This document shows, piece by piece, positions 19,585 through 29,168 of a stretch of 31,397 nucleotides of DNA. This DNA is from Fragilaria radians. Lineage: Eukaryota > Bacillariophyta > Fragilariophyceae > Fragilariales > Fragilariaceae. The translations under genes were made by a program, and so were the position numbers. The DNA lies in assembly GCA_900642245.1 (NCBI GenBank), contig CAAAJI010000398.1:11323-42719 (forward strand), read 5' to 3'. Numbering within the stretch: the stretch's first letter is position 1; every line of letters begins with the position of its first letter. The notes under the pieces were generated by a model, which saw only the letters and a program-made list of their open reading frames with translations, ran no database searches and was not told the origin of the DNA.

Positions 19585-20494
19585 ATGAACCACAACACTA
19601 ATGTACAAACTTTGAAGAACAATCAAACACCTTCACAGATCGACTCGAGATCACAAAGCCACATGTCAACTGAAATTTATCAATCCTATGACACAGAGGA
19701 GAAATTTCCTTCCCCTTCATTGTTACATAACGGACATTTGAATGCCTTTTCCTTACCTCTTCATCAAAGTGATTCATTTACAAGTTCATTTCCCAGCAAT
19801 CGTTTTCCTTGCGAAAAGGTAAAGCAAGACGCTAGAGATCGTATCATACTCAAGATGTAAGTGTGTCTTTAATTTCTTTTCTGATGGAACTTTTGACTAC
19901 ATTACAATTGCGAAATTAAGAGTAAACTCATTTTTCTCTAGTGAACGAATACTAAGTCAAAACAGGCTTGATTGTGATGACCAATCGGCTTTCACTGTTC
20001 GTGATGTAGCTCAAGCTTTGGAAGCGAATTTGTTTGGATCAGCTCCATCGTTCCGTCACTATGTTGATGCCTCAACATTCAAATCACGACTGCTCTTAGC
20101 CTCACGAACACTCATGCGACGACGCATGTTGCAGACTCGACGCCATACTAGGCACAAACAACTAGTAGAAGTATTAGGCAATGATAGGTTTATAGCTGTA
20201 CGTAAACTAATCCAGAAAATTAAGGATGTGAAGCTCCAAGCGATGCTGAAAGGGAGTCTAATAAGCTGCCCACAAACTGAAAATAAAAATCAAGGACAGT
20301 TTCCTTTGCTTAATTCTCATGGCGCCATGGCTGAGCCTGCGCGTGTGCTATTTTTCAACACATCTCTGATAAACTCTTTCGAATCTGCTTCTGTCGAAAC
20401 GATTCCCACCATCGATTGGGATTCTATGATTGAACAAGCTGAAAGCAATCTCAATGCTTTCAAGCAATGGGAACTCGAGTGTACATCATGCTAA
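19585..20494 (+). CDS. Tandem-family paralogue 2 (KIX-helix-like protein, function unknown)
   Basis: Exons 19585-19856 and 19942-20494, with an 85-nt intron (GTAAGT...TCTCTAG) at the same codon as in paralogue 1, give 274 residues. By direct comparison I count about 24 amino-acid differences from paralogue 1, roughly 91% identity, spread over both exons with slightly more in the disordered N-terminal 90 residues. The core block FGSAPSFRHYVDASTFKSRL, the basic stretch RRRMLQTRRHTRHK, LGNDRFIAV and the C-terminal FFNTSLINSFES...IDWDSM are all intact. The frame is fully open, so this looks like a working gene. Function unknown. Confidence 0.8.
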
Positions 20495-22109
20495 TGGAAT
20501 CCTCGAGAGTATTTGAAGACGTCATTCTATTGCTTTTCAATTTGCCTGGGAATGAATGTGAATAATGATGACAAAGTTATTCTTTGCTTTTCGACAACAT
20601 GGCTGCTTATTCATTGGAAGTTGATGATGATGGTGCTAATGCGTTTTGCTCTTTCTGAAGCATGTGCTGACGATCGCATGATCTTCACATCTCGTTGTAT
20701 TTTCTCTGTTTTTCTTTTTCTAGTATATACATGCTCTCTATTATATGCAATTCTTCTAGGTAATGATAGCAATCATAATATATACCTTTTCATTTTAGTT
20801 TTTGACTTGTGCATTGCCGATATGAAAATAATAGTCTTTCTGCAGAGAAGTTTGAGTGTGTAATTCTAAAGAAATAATGAATATCAATCTTAGACGATGT
20901 CTTCAACACTAAAGATTTCATGACATTCGTAATATATTGTTCACATTGTTGATTTGAAATGACTATATTTGTCAAGTATGAGATTATGCATTGTTCTTCC
21001 ATTTCCAATGATACATTTTTGATCTTCAATTTTCTTTGACAGTACCATAGATGAATTTCCATTCTTGTCAAAGCTGACATGTCTAATGCTGATTATACAT
21101 TGTTCTTTTATATTCAACAATGTGAGGTTGCAGTCATTGGAAGTTGATATCAATGATGACCTTGATGTCAATGCTATGTTATCTTTGATTGCAAATGAGG
21201 TTGCAGTCATTGGAAGTTTATATCAATGATGACCTTGATGTCAATGCTATGTTATCTTTGATTGCAAATATAATTGATGACAATTAAGGCAATATCTCAG
21301 ATAATTTTCTTTCAATGATTGCACAGACAATGATATATGATTCCCCTGTTTATCCTTGGATAAGATTTTTTCAATGATAGCTAATTGATTATCCTAGAAA
21401 ATATGAATTGTTTTGAATTTATTGCTTGTAAGCAAATTCTTGTTACATTTTCTAATATTTTCGTTGAAACTTATCTTGTCTAATATATATATTGTCCATG
21501 TTGTTTCAGGAATCTTTAGATATACTTTGTAACTCAAATCGCGTAATAACATGGAATTCTTCACAAATGAATAGAGGCCCTACAAAGAGCTTGGAAGTGA
21601 ATGGATTGATTACAGGGATGAAGAAAAATGAGGAAAGAAAGCAGCAAACACTTTCAATTGCAGGATGAGCCCTGACCAAAAAAGAATACATGATGTTGCA
21701 GAAACCCTGTGTCCTTCCATAAAAAAAAACTTGGAAATAATTTGGAACTTTCGGAATTCAGTACATTTAAATCATTTGTATTTGCTAGGATTGATGATTT
21801 AACCCAGTTGTCGATTGATAGATTGTGTGCTCACAATGAGTTTGATAACTGTGCAACTTAATTCAAAATGCACAATTTGAAAATGATTGGTCTGGTATTA
21901 GAAAAATTGAAGATTGATTGATAAAAGATAAATGTCATTCCTAACTGGTTAAATTTATAAGTGCTCACATAGATGAGAATTTTCATATGATCTCAATTCA
22001 CAAATTGATGGTATCAACGCTATAGCTTGCATTTAAAGTTCTTTGTGTGCTAGAATTCTGAATTACTACAGGTATCGCAACACTATAATAGACGGCTATG
22101 TTTCAATAT
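20495..22109. other. Intergenic with a tandem duplication; no supported gene
   Basis: AT-rich DNA between the 3' ends of paralogue 2 and the AASDH-like gene (convergent). An open frame at 20513-20863 is hydrophobic and low in complexity, as expected from T-rich sequence, and has no motif. A 73-bp unit is duplicated at 21124-21269. A diverged partial relative, starting CATTGGAAGTTGATGATGATG, lies at about 20614-20650, which suggests an older local repeat or gene remnant. Confidence 0.5.
21124..21269. repeat. 73-bp direct tandem duplication
   Basis: 21124-21196 and 21197-21269 are the same except for one base (GTTGATATC versus GTTTATATC). The first copy is open in one plus-strand frame (LQSLEVDINDDLDVNAML) but 73 is not a multiple of three, so the second copy is out of frame. 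The near identity means the duplication is recent. Confidence 0.9.
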
Positions 22110-24995
22110 TCATGTGTTACTATTCCAGCAGTTCAGAACGTGCAATCTTGAATCTCTTGCGCCAACAACTATACAACCGTTCTCCATATACACACTCGGA
22201 GCCCAAATTTCTCCAGACAAAAGCCGATACTTCCAACGTACCTCAGCCTTTTCGTCGACAATGATTACATCACCTGCTGTAGTAGAAATAGCCACAGATC
22301 CTTGGTCAATATATGTGGGAGTAGCAAAGATAGTTGCACCTGCAAAGAATGTCCCATGTATTTTCCAATCTGAGGCAGAAAGACAGTACAAATAGGAATC
22401 GTAGGATCCTACCCAGATGTCATTCTTCACCTGACATGCAGATGTCAAAGGCTTTGATGACACCTGAATGCTTTGGATACTTTTCGAATCTATATTAATG
22501 CGATGGATACTTCCGTAGGAGTCTGAAACAAGTAGGAATCCATCATGACTTAGAATTGGATTTTTGTGCACGGGACCAATGCTATCGGAGAAATAAACAT
22601 TGCTTGTGCCGTCTGGATAAAGGAACATGAGACCGGTATCAAAATCTGAGCTGGCATATATAAGAATGGTGTTGAACAGAATTGGCGTTGTATTTGATGA
22701 TAAAGGTAAATCAATTTTGGCGGCTTGAGATCCATCCTGAAGAGATAATGCTATAGCACATTGGCCAAGATTGATCCATACCTGACTTTCCTGTAAAAGT
22801 GGAGTAGACGTAATTTTTCCATCCTCGAAGTGATGCTGCCAAACGATTTCTTGCAGATCAAATCGTAGACAGGTAACCATCGATTTATTCTCATGTGAGG
22901 AATAACAACATACAATCATTTTTTCTTCATTAGCGATAAGTAGTGGATCACTCTGCACCCTCCAATTCTTGAAATGACTATGTGAAAGTATGGTGAAATC
23001 GGTTAAATCAATATGTTGTATAACACCACCTTGACAAGCGGCAAAGCAAGATTTCCCATTCGGATGGATCAAAGCTTTTGCGTCCACACAGGCAGCAAAG
23101 GAAATAGCATGATGCTCCTGTGAGATTTGAGAGACAGGTTTGACATGAAAGGTTGGTGTGGCCATTGTAGAAAATAAGTCTTCTCCGGCTCGCTTTTGTC
23201 GTTTGGCTATCGGTTTTCCGTCACAAAGCAACGCTTTCTTCATCTGACTTATACTGTCTGTAGAAAGAATTTCCTTCAATGTTATCTGTACGTCCATAAT
23301 TCTTGTACGAAGAAGGAAGAGGAAAGTTACAGCAGAAGCACTATCGCCTCCCATTTCTACAAAGGACTTAGATGTATCAATATCCTTCGGAGAAAGCTGA
23401 AGAACTTCTGCCAGAATACATTCCAAAGTATCTTCCTTTCCTCCTTGTACGATACCCTGAATTGTATCCTTTACAATTTCATGTACTCGGAGTCGATCAA
23501 TCTTCCCCACACCTGTGGATTTAGTTGGGATCTGAGGATAAACAAGGACTTGCTTTGGTATCAAGTTCCAAGGAATACCTGAATTTCTCATTTTCTCTCG
23601 TGAAAAGGTTGGTACGGATCGATCAGTCACGACGTAAATTTGATTTTCGACTACAGTCGACACTACATTCGGGATGTTATAGAATGTTCCAAAGATACTT
23701 TCAACTTCTGTAAGGTATGTCCACACCCCATTGACCTTCATAGCATCATCCTTCCGCCCTTGTATGTACCAATTTCCATGATGAAAGAAACCTATATCAC
23801 CGGTATTGAATGACGTAAATGGTTTGGTCGTTGAATTCAAGTACCCATTAGCAAGGTTCCCGTGTATAATAAGCTCCTGTTCAAAGGTCGATGTAACCTG
23901 AATTATTTCTGGCAATATAGGTGTACCGACTGCAACAACATTATTCACAATTAACGAAGAATCATCCAGTTCCGACAAAACGGCACACAATACATCACCT
24001 GTTGATTCTGTTTGACCGTACAGGTGAATAAGTGTAGTTCGGGGGAATCGTTCTAGAAATCGTTTCACTACTGAGGGAGGACAGAATTCTCCCGACACTA
24101 TGACGCGTTCCAATGATGACCAAGGTCCTTTGTCTGTGGAATCTTGTTCCAAGAGATATCGTAATTGGGAGGGTAGCAATGTCAATTGTGTTACACCTGT
24201 ACCAGCCAAGCTACCTAGTCGATCTTCATAGGAAACATAGTTGCCTGTTGTAGAATGTTCCATGGTCGTTGTTGTTATAGCTACCAATTGAGACGGTGGG
24301 AATAACAAGGGACCCAACAATTCATGAATACCATCCACAAATGTCCATGGAGTTCGACGTCCGACACGAGACGAGGGTGGAAATTTGGTATGGAACCATT
24401 CGAGTCGACGAAGTGTTGAAGTATGAGATCCCACTACAGCCTTACGATGTAGATTGGTTGTCCCCGAGGTAAAGAGAATGTATAAGTTGTCGTCATATGT
24501 AGGGTTGAATGAGGATGGTAATTTCTCTGGATTAAATTCAGGAACATATAATCGTTCTCGTAAATTTCCAATAGGATCAATATACAGAATTTGATGTATA
24601 TCAGCTTTAGCAAACACACCGAGTATTGGATCCTGATCATTCTCACAACAAACAATTGCCGCAATGTGGTTTCTTGTTTGACTCTGTCGTAATGTTTGAA
24701 CAATATCCTCTACATTCCCCTCATTACATGATATTGGAATAAATTCAACACCAATTCGAATACAGGCCAACAAACAAACTGCTTCTGCTGTGACATGACC
24801 CAAACAATCCAATAGAACACACGTTGGTCGGAACCGATGCCATAATTGTGCTGCAACGTCCCTAGAATATTCTTGAATTTCCAAAAAACATACTGATTCG
24901 TCATTCTGTGGATATACTATAACATCTTGATCACCGAACGAAACACAATTCGAGTCAAATATGGAAAGGATAGAATGCTGCTCATCGCTGGACAT
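22110..24995 (-). CDS. AASDH/ACSF4-like adenylating enzyme: AMP-binding, carrier and beta-propeller domains
   Basis: An intronless 961-residue protein. An acyl/aminoacyl adenylation domain covers about residues 20-520: TSGTTN at 176-181, FVDGIHELLGPLL, YGQTE at 326-330, TGDIG at 398-402 with Asp400, GRKDDAMKVNG at about 415, and the catalytic-lysine motif TGVGKIDR with K498. A carrier domain follows (about 525-600) with GGDSAS; Ser552 would receive phosphopantetheine. The last ~330 residues are repeated short strands (VWINLGQCAIALSLQDGSQA, LLVSDSYGSIHRI, IWVGSYDSYLYCLSA, CIVVGARDSRLHVL) typical of a PQQ-type beta-propeller. This order defines the AASDH family, which activates beta-alanine with ATP and loads it on its own carrier domain; the final acceptor is unsettled. 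In the phosphate loop the usual TSGTTGxPK is altered (Asn181, His183, Arg184, Lys185). It is slightly shorter than the human protein. The ATG is the first in frame; no signal peptide. Confidence 0.9.
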   Translation of the reverse strand: MSSDEQHSILSIFDSNCVSFGDQDVIVYPQNDESVCFLEIQEYSRDVAAQLWHRFRPTCVLLDCLGHVTAEAVCLLACIRIGVEFIPISCNEGNVEDIVQTLRQSQTRNHIAAIVCCENDQDPILGVFAKADIHQILYIDPIGNLRERLYVPEFNPEKLPSSFNPTYDDNLYILFTSGTTNLHRKAVVGSHTSTLRRLEWFHTKFPPSSRVGRRTPWTFVDGIHELLGPLLFPPSQLVAITTTTMEHSTTGNYVSYEDRLGSLAGTGVTQLTLLPSQLRYLLEQDSTDKGPWSSLERVIVSGEFCPPSVVKRFLERFPRTTLIHLYGQTESTGDVLCAVLSELDDSSLIVNNVVAVGTPILPEIIQVTSTFEQELIIHGNLANGYLNSTTKPFTSFNTGDIGFFHHGNWYIQGRKDDAMKVNGVWTYLTEVESIFGTFYNIPNVVSTVVENQIYVVTDRSVPTFSREKMRNSGIPWNLIPKQVLVYPQIPTKSTGVGKIDRLRVHEIVKDTIQGIVQGGKEDTLECILAEVLQLSPKDIDTSKSFVEMGGDSASAVTFLFLLRTRIMDVQITLKEILSTDSISQMKKALLCDGKPIAKRQKRAGEDLFSTMATPTFHVKPVSQISQEHHAISFAACVDAKALIHPNGKSCFAACQGGVIQHIDLTDFTILSHSHFKNWRVQSDPLLIANEEKMIVCCYSSHENKSMVTCLRFDLQEIVWQHHFEDGKITSTPLLQESQVWINLGQCAIALSLQDGSQAAKIDLPLSSNTTPILFNTILIYASSDFDTGLMFLYPDGTSNVYFSDSIGPVHKNPILSHDGFLLVSDSYGSIHRINIDSKSIQSIQVSSKPLTSACQVKNDIWVGSYDSYLYCLSASDWKIHGTFFAGATIFATPTYIDQGSVAISTTAGDVIIVDEKAEVRWKYRLLSGEIWAPSVYMENGCIVVGARDSRLHVLNCWNSNT

Positions 24996-25610
24996 TTTTC
25001 AAGGTGTCAACACCATCCTCCAATGAAAAAAAGCTATTTTTAACGTTTTCATTTAACCATTAATTCTACGAGAGAAAAAAACCTGCCATAACTTTCTCAA
25101 AATGGTCCAATTATTACTGTGACCTGATTTTCGCAAAATAAATTGTAAGGCCTTTCTTCTTCGGAGTAAGTCATATTAGCCTTACATTAACCAAAATCGT
25201 AGTTCAGAAACTGCATGAAAAAAATTGAATTATTTATGTGTATTGAGTTGCCAAGACCTTGGTGTCGCATGGCAATTAAATAAATTGGGTAACATTAGAA
25301 TCATTTCTCATTGATTGGTTCGGGGAAACATTTTTGTATAACAAGCATCGAAAGTTTAACTCGTGACTCCAAGGACAAACATGCGTTCTATGCCCTTCTC
25401 GCTGGATACGTTTGTGCCTTTGTTGCCTTGGGGGGCAATTAGACTTGTTTGAAGGGATTTGTATGTCGCGTCATTTGAAAAATCCGATATTTCAGAAGCA
25501 TTCCTGCAGGGGAAGAAAAATATTCCGTTTCGGACTAATTCCAAGACAATTTTCTCAGCGATTCTCCGCTTTGTGGTACATTTTGTAAGGATCCAACTTT
25601 CGTAAAAGAA
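24996..25610. promoter_or_regulatory. Divergent intergenic region between the AASDH-like gene and paralogue 3
   Basis: 615 bases shared by two outward-facing genes. From about 25290 to 25610 the sequence resembles 27985-28270 upstream of paralogue 4 (shared AACTCGTGAC, then ACATG.GTTC, GTCGCGTCAT and GAAGCATTC), so the duplication of the 3/4 pair includes upstream DNA. No TATA box was recognised. Confidence 0.5.
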
Positions 25611-26449
25611 ATGATGATGCCAGCTTGCCAAATGTCGACGAGTTCAACATATATACGTGACGAACTTGGGAAACTAACAAGTACGGGGATCTCAAAAGGA
25701 ATGAGGATGTCTTCAAACGATCCACAGTTGACTAACGTTACTTCTTTTGAACATAATCATCCATGTCATCAAGAAAAGAAACGCATCAGAGTACGCATGA
25801 ATCATATTATGTAAGTTGATTCATGATTACTCTTCCAACGTAATGGATATGAGATTGCTTATTTCTACATAGCTTTCAGCGCTGACTCGCCATTTCTCTT
25901 AGTAAACAAATTTTAGAACAAAAGAATCCAAGCTGTGATAATGAGAACGGATCTTCCTCAACCACGGGCCATCTCGCTCATGATCTTGAGCAGCAACTGT
26001 TCAGATCAGCTCCATCGTTTCGTCATTATGTGGATTCCTCCACACTCAAATCGAGACTTCTGCTAGCATCCATGACACTAATTCGGAAACGAATGAAAAA
26101 GACTCAACATCAGTCTAGAAATCAAGTACTACTACAAGTCTTGGGGAAGGAAAGGCTTTGTTTGGTTCAACAAATTGTCCAAACAATCAAGGACATGAAA
26201 ATGCAAGCGCTGATGAAGGGTAGCTTGAATGGCAGAAAGCAAACTGTGACACAAAATGATGAATCATCATATCCAAAGTCTCAAGGCCATATACCTCAAC
26301 CAGCACGAGCACTCTTTTTCAACACAACCATTGTGAATTCGTATGAAACTGCTTCAGTATCTTTAATTCCAACTTTAGATTGGGATTCTATGATTCGTGA
26401 TGCTCAATACAACATCAATGCATTCAAGGAATGGGAACAAGAGTCATGA
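25611..26449 (+). CDS. Tandem-family paralogue 3 (KIX-helix-like protein, function unknown)
   Basis: Exons 25611-25810 and 25903-26449 around a 92-nt intron (GTAAGTTG...TTCTCTTAG) give 248 residues. Three consecutive ATGs mark the start; the first is taken. Exon 1 (about 66 residues) is Ser/Thr/Met-rich and ends FEHNHPCHQEKKRIRVRM, aligning with the end of exon 1 of paralogue 4. Exon 2 carries LAHDLEQQLFRSAPSFRHYV, DSSTLKSRLLL, RKRMKKTQHQSRNQ, LGKERLCLVQQIVQTIKDMK, ALMKGSLNG, and the C-terminal ARALFFNTTIVNSYETAS, IPTLDWDSMI, NINAFKEWEQES. It is about as similar to paralogue 4 as 1 is to 2, and clearly more distant from 1/2. Compared with 4 it lacks two residues after SSY. Confidence 0.75.
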
Positions 26450-28270
26450 TGAAGTTAGAGACTTTCATCCCGATGTACCTAGTTCCTTTTGATGTAGTTG
26501 ATATTCATTTTAAATTTTATTTAAGCTAAACATTATACAGATAGCTTAGTATCTTTATTATTGAAGTGATTTCTTGAAAATTAAGTGCTCCCATTAGATG
26601 GTCAGTGATCCTGTAAGTATCGCCAACATTAAAACTTCTTTTCTGGTTTGGATTATTTTATTTCATTGAAAAGTAAGTATCGATCATATTTTCATGAATA
26701 CACATCCCCGAATTCAAGAAAGTCACTCACTTATCTAACTTAATAACCTTGATTTGCATAAACCTATCCATCCAATGATAAAGAGCTGGGGTCATCCGAC
26801 TAGTCTTGTGAAAAAGGAAACGTTCTTCATCCTTATCAATTACTGAAATTGAATTGTCAGCTCTGACTTGTCCTTTGTTCGATGTTTATCACGTGGCCAA
26901 ACTGAATATCTTTTTTACTTTCAGGTACAATAAATACATATCCTCCCATTCCGCGTATGATGGTCTTATCACTAAATCATATAGAAACGTGATGTATTTG
27001 GTCACTTTCCTTTACAATTTGCTTTTCCTTCCATCACCAAATCATGCACAATTATGCCTCACGTAAACATGATGACTTGTCTAAAACTCAAATTCAATGT
27101 TCATGGGCATGCTTTCCTTCCTTGCGTTCCATAAATTGAAAAAATTCAAAGTCTTTTTCACCTGACTGATCCTTGATTCAGCACCAAATGTAAGACAACC
27201 ATGAACATCAGTTGCTAATGTTGAAATATCATGTTATGATTGTTTTGACTACAAATGTAAATCTACCTTCTGAGTCAATCAACAACCAATTTGGATTGAA
27301 ATTTTGTCTAAATTCAATCTACAAACCAATATTGAACGCGTGTATGGGAGTCGCAATTTGATGCTGAAGAGATATTAGAAACTTAATTACAAGTTTCTAG
27401 GAGTCAATGTGTAAATCTTTTCTATGATGTATTTTCAATATTTTATGCACCAACACTATTGGTTATTCTCAATCTATATGCTTTGAAATATCCTATTCAA
27501 TATGAATAGGATATCACGTGCTCAATGATAACTCCGTTAAATTACAAACGATAAATCGACCCATAAAATATGTTTGCCAAGCGAGAGCTAATTTGACGTT
27601 GCACATCTATACCAAAACAGTATTTTCCTTGGTATCCATTAGGGTCAAATGGGGACATGATAGACTGCTCATAACTAGACATTTCAATTTGTCAACACAT
27701 TTGATGAAATGGAATAGGCAGGGAATTGCAAGTCAACATGATCACAAATTTATTTTCTCCGAAGCAACTGAGACCACCTATCTGATAAGCTGATATGGTA
27801 TTCCACTGAAAATGTTTCGCACGCACAACTGTTCCGGAGTAATTATGAAATTTTCTCAACTCAAGGCAGCACAAAAAGGAATACGTAGGAGATGTTAAAT
27901 GGTTCTATCAATAAATATTGTGGCCTTGAATCGAGGAAATGGGAACATCAATCAGAACTGACATGCGACACTTGTAATTCCATATATATTCTCTCGATGA
28001 TTGATTCGGGAAAAGAGGACAATATGAAGAATTGAAAGGTAACTCGTGACCGAAGGGAAGACATGTGTTCCATGTTCTTCATTACTTATCACACTCACAA
28101 CGATATCAGGATTTAATTCTATGGGGGCTATTGCTCCGAGTCATAATTGTCGCGTCATGGAGATATCCAATTCATCGGGATATTTTTGACGAAGCATTCT
28201 CAGTTCCTCGGAAAAACGTCAGTCAAGGGTGAAACTTATCTCATTTTACGCAACATCTTTAAAATTGAGA
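26450..28270. other. Intergenic; hairpin near 27.5 kb; duplicated upstream block
   Basis: The first ~100 bases resemble the 3' flank of paralogue 4 (shared GATGTAGTTGA.A.TCATTTT). The middle is AT-rich without a supported gene; open frames at 26854-27066 and 27518-27793 have no motif. From about 27985 the sequence resembles the upstream block of paralogue 3. Confidence 0.5.
27488..27514. repeat. Perfect 11-bp inverted repeat (hairpin)
   Basis: ATATCCTATTC, a 5-base spacer AATAT, then GAATAGGATAT. CACGTG follows at 27515-27520. It could be the excision scar of a small element or a structural or regulatory site. Confidence 0.8.
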
Positions 28271-29168
28271 ATGTATGCATTAAAACATTATGACCAACCT
28301 ACAGTAAGAGAAGTGTTGCCAGATTTCCAAATATCAATAAGTTCACCATATGTTTCTGGCGAAATCGGGAAACAAACCTCTGGAATACTAGCAACTACAA
28401 TGATCTCGCGAGACATGATGATTCAGTCAAAGAATTTCCAATCGACTAAAAATACTTCTTTTGAACGTAATCATCCATGTCATCTAGAGAAGAAGCGCAT
28501 TAGATTACGCATGCATCATATTATGTAAGTTGATTCAAGAGTCTTTATCTAACATCATAGTTATGTTATGGCTTGTCTATACATACCTTCACAGTTTACT
28601 CACCATTTCTCTTAGTAAACAGATTTTACATCAAAAGAATCCAAGCTGTGATGATGAGAACGTATCTTCCTCAACCATGTGTCATGTCGCTCAAGATCTT
28701 GAGCAGCAATTGTTCAGATCAGCGCCATCGTTTCGTCATTATGTGGATGCGTCCACACTCAAATCAAGACTTCTGCTAGGATCAATGACATTGATTCGGC
28801 GACGAATGAAAAAGACTCAACAGCAGTCTAGAAATCAAGTACTACTACAAGTCATGGGAAAAGAAAGGCTTTGTTTGGTTCAACAAATTGTCCAAACAAT
28901 CAAGGACATGAAAATACAAGCTCTGATGAAAGGTAGCTTGAATGGCACAAAAGAAACTGTGATACAAAATAACGAATCATCATATCTGGTGATAAAGTCT
29001 CAAGGCAATATACCTCAACCAGCACGAGCGCTCTTTTTCAACACAGCTATTGTGAATTCGTATGAAGCTGCTTCTGCATCTTTAATTCCAACGTTAGATT
29101 GGGATTCTATGATTCGTGATGCTCAATACAACATCAATGCATTCAAGGAATGGGAGCAAGAGTCATGA
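28271..29168 (+). CDS. Tandem-family paralogue 4 (KIX-helix-like protein, function unknown)
   Basis: Exons 28271-28524 and 28616-29168, with a 91-nt intron (GTAAGTTG...TTCTCTTAG) at the family position, give 268 residues. The frame is open further upstream, to a TGA at 28187-28189, but contains no earlier ATG, so ATG 28271 is chosen; a later Met is also possible. Exon 1 differs strongly from paralogue 3 except at its end (FERNHPCHLEKKRIRLRM). Exon 2 is well conserved: VAQDLEQQLFRSAPSFRHYV, DASTLKSRLLL, RRRMKKTQQQSRNQ, GKERLCLVQQIVQTIKDMKI, ALMKGSLNG, ARALFFNTAIVNSYEAAS and LDWDSMI. No localisation signal is visible. The function is unknown; the helix motif suggests a protein-interaction module. 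Confidence 0.75.

Noticed and set aside
20513..20863. 116-codon hydrophobic open frame downstream of paralogue 2
   Set aside because: T-rich composition alone yields such Phe/Leu/Ile-rich frames. No motif, no conserved counterpart behind paralogue 1, and no promoter evidence.
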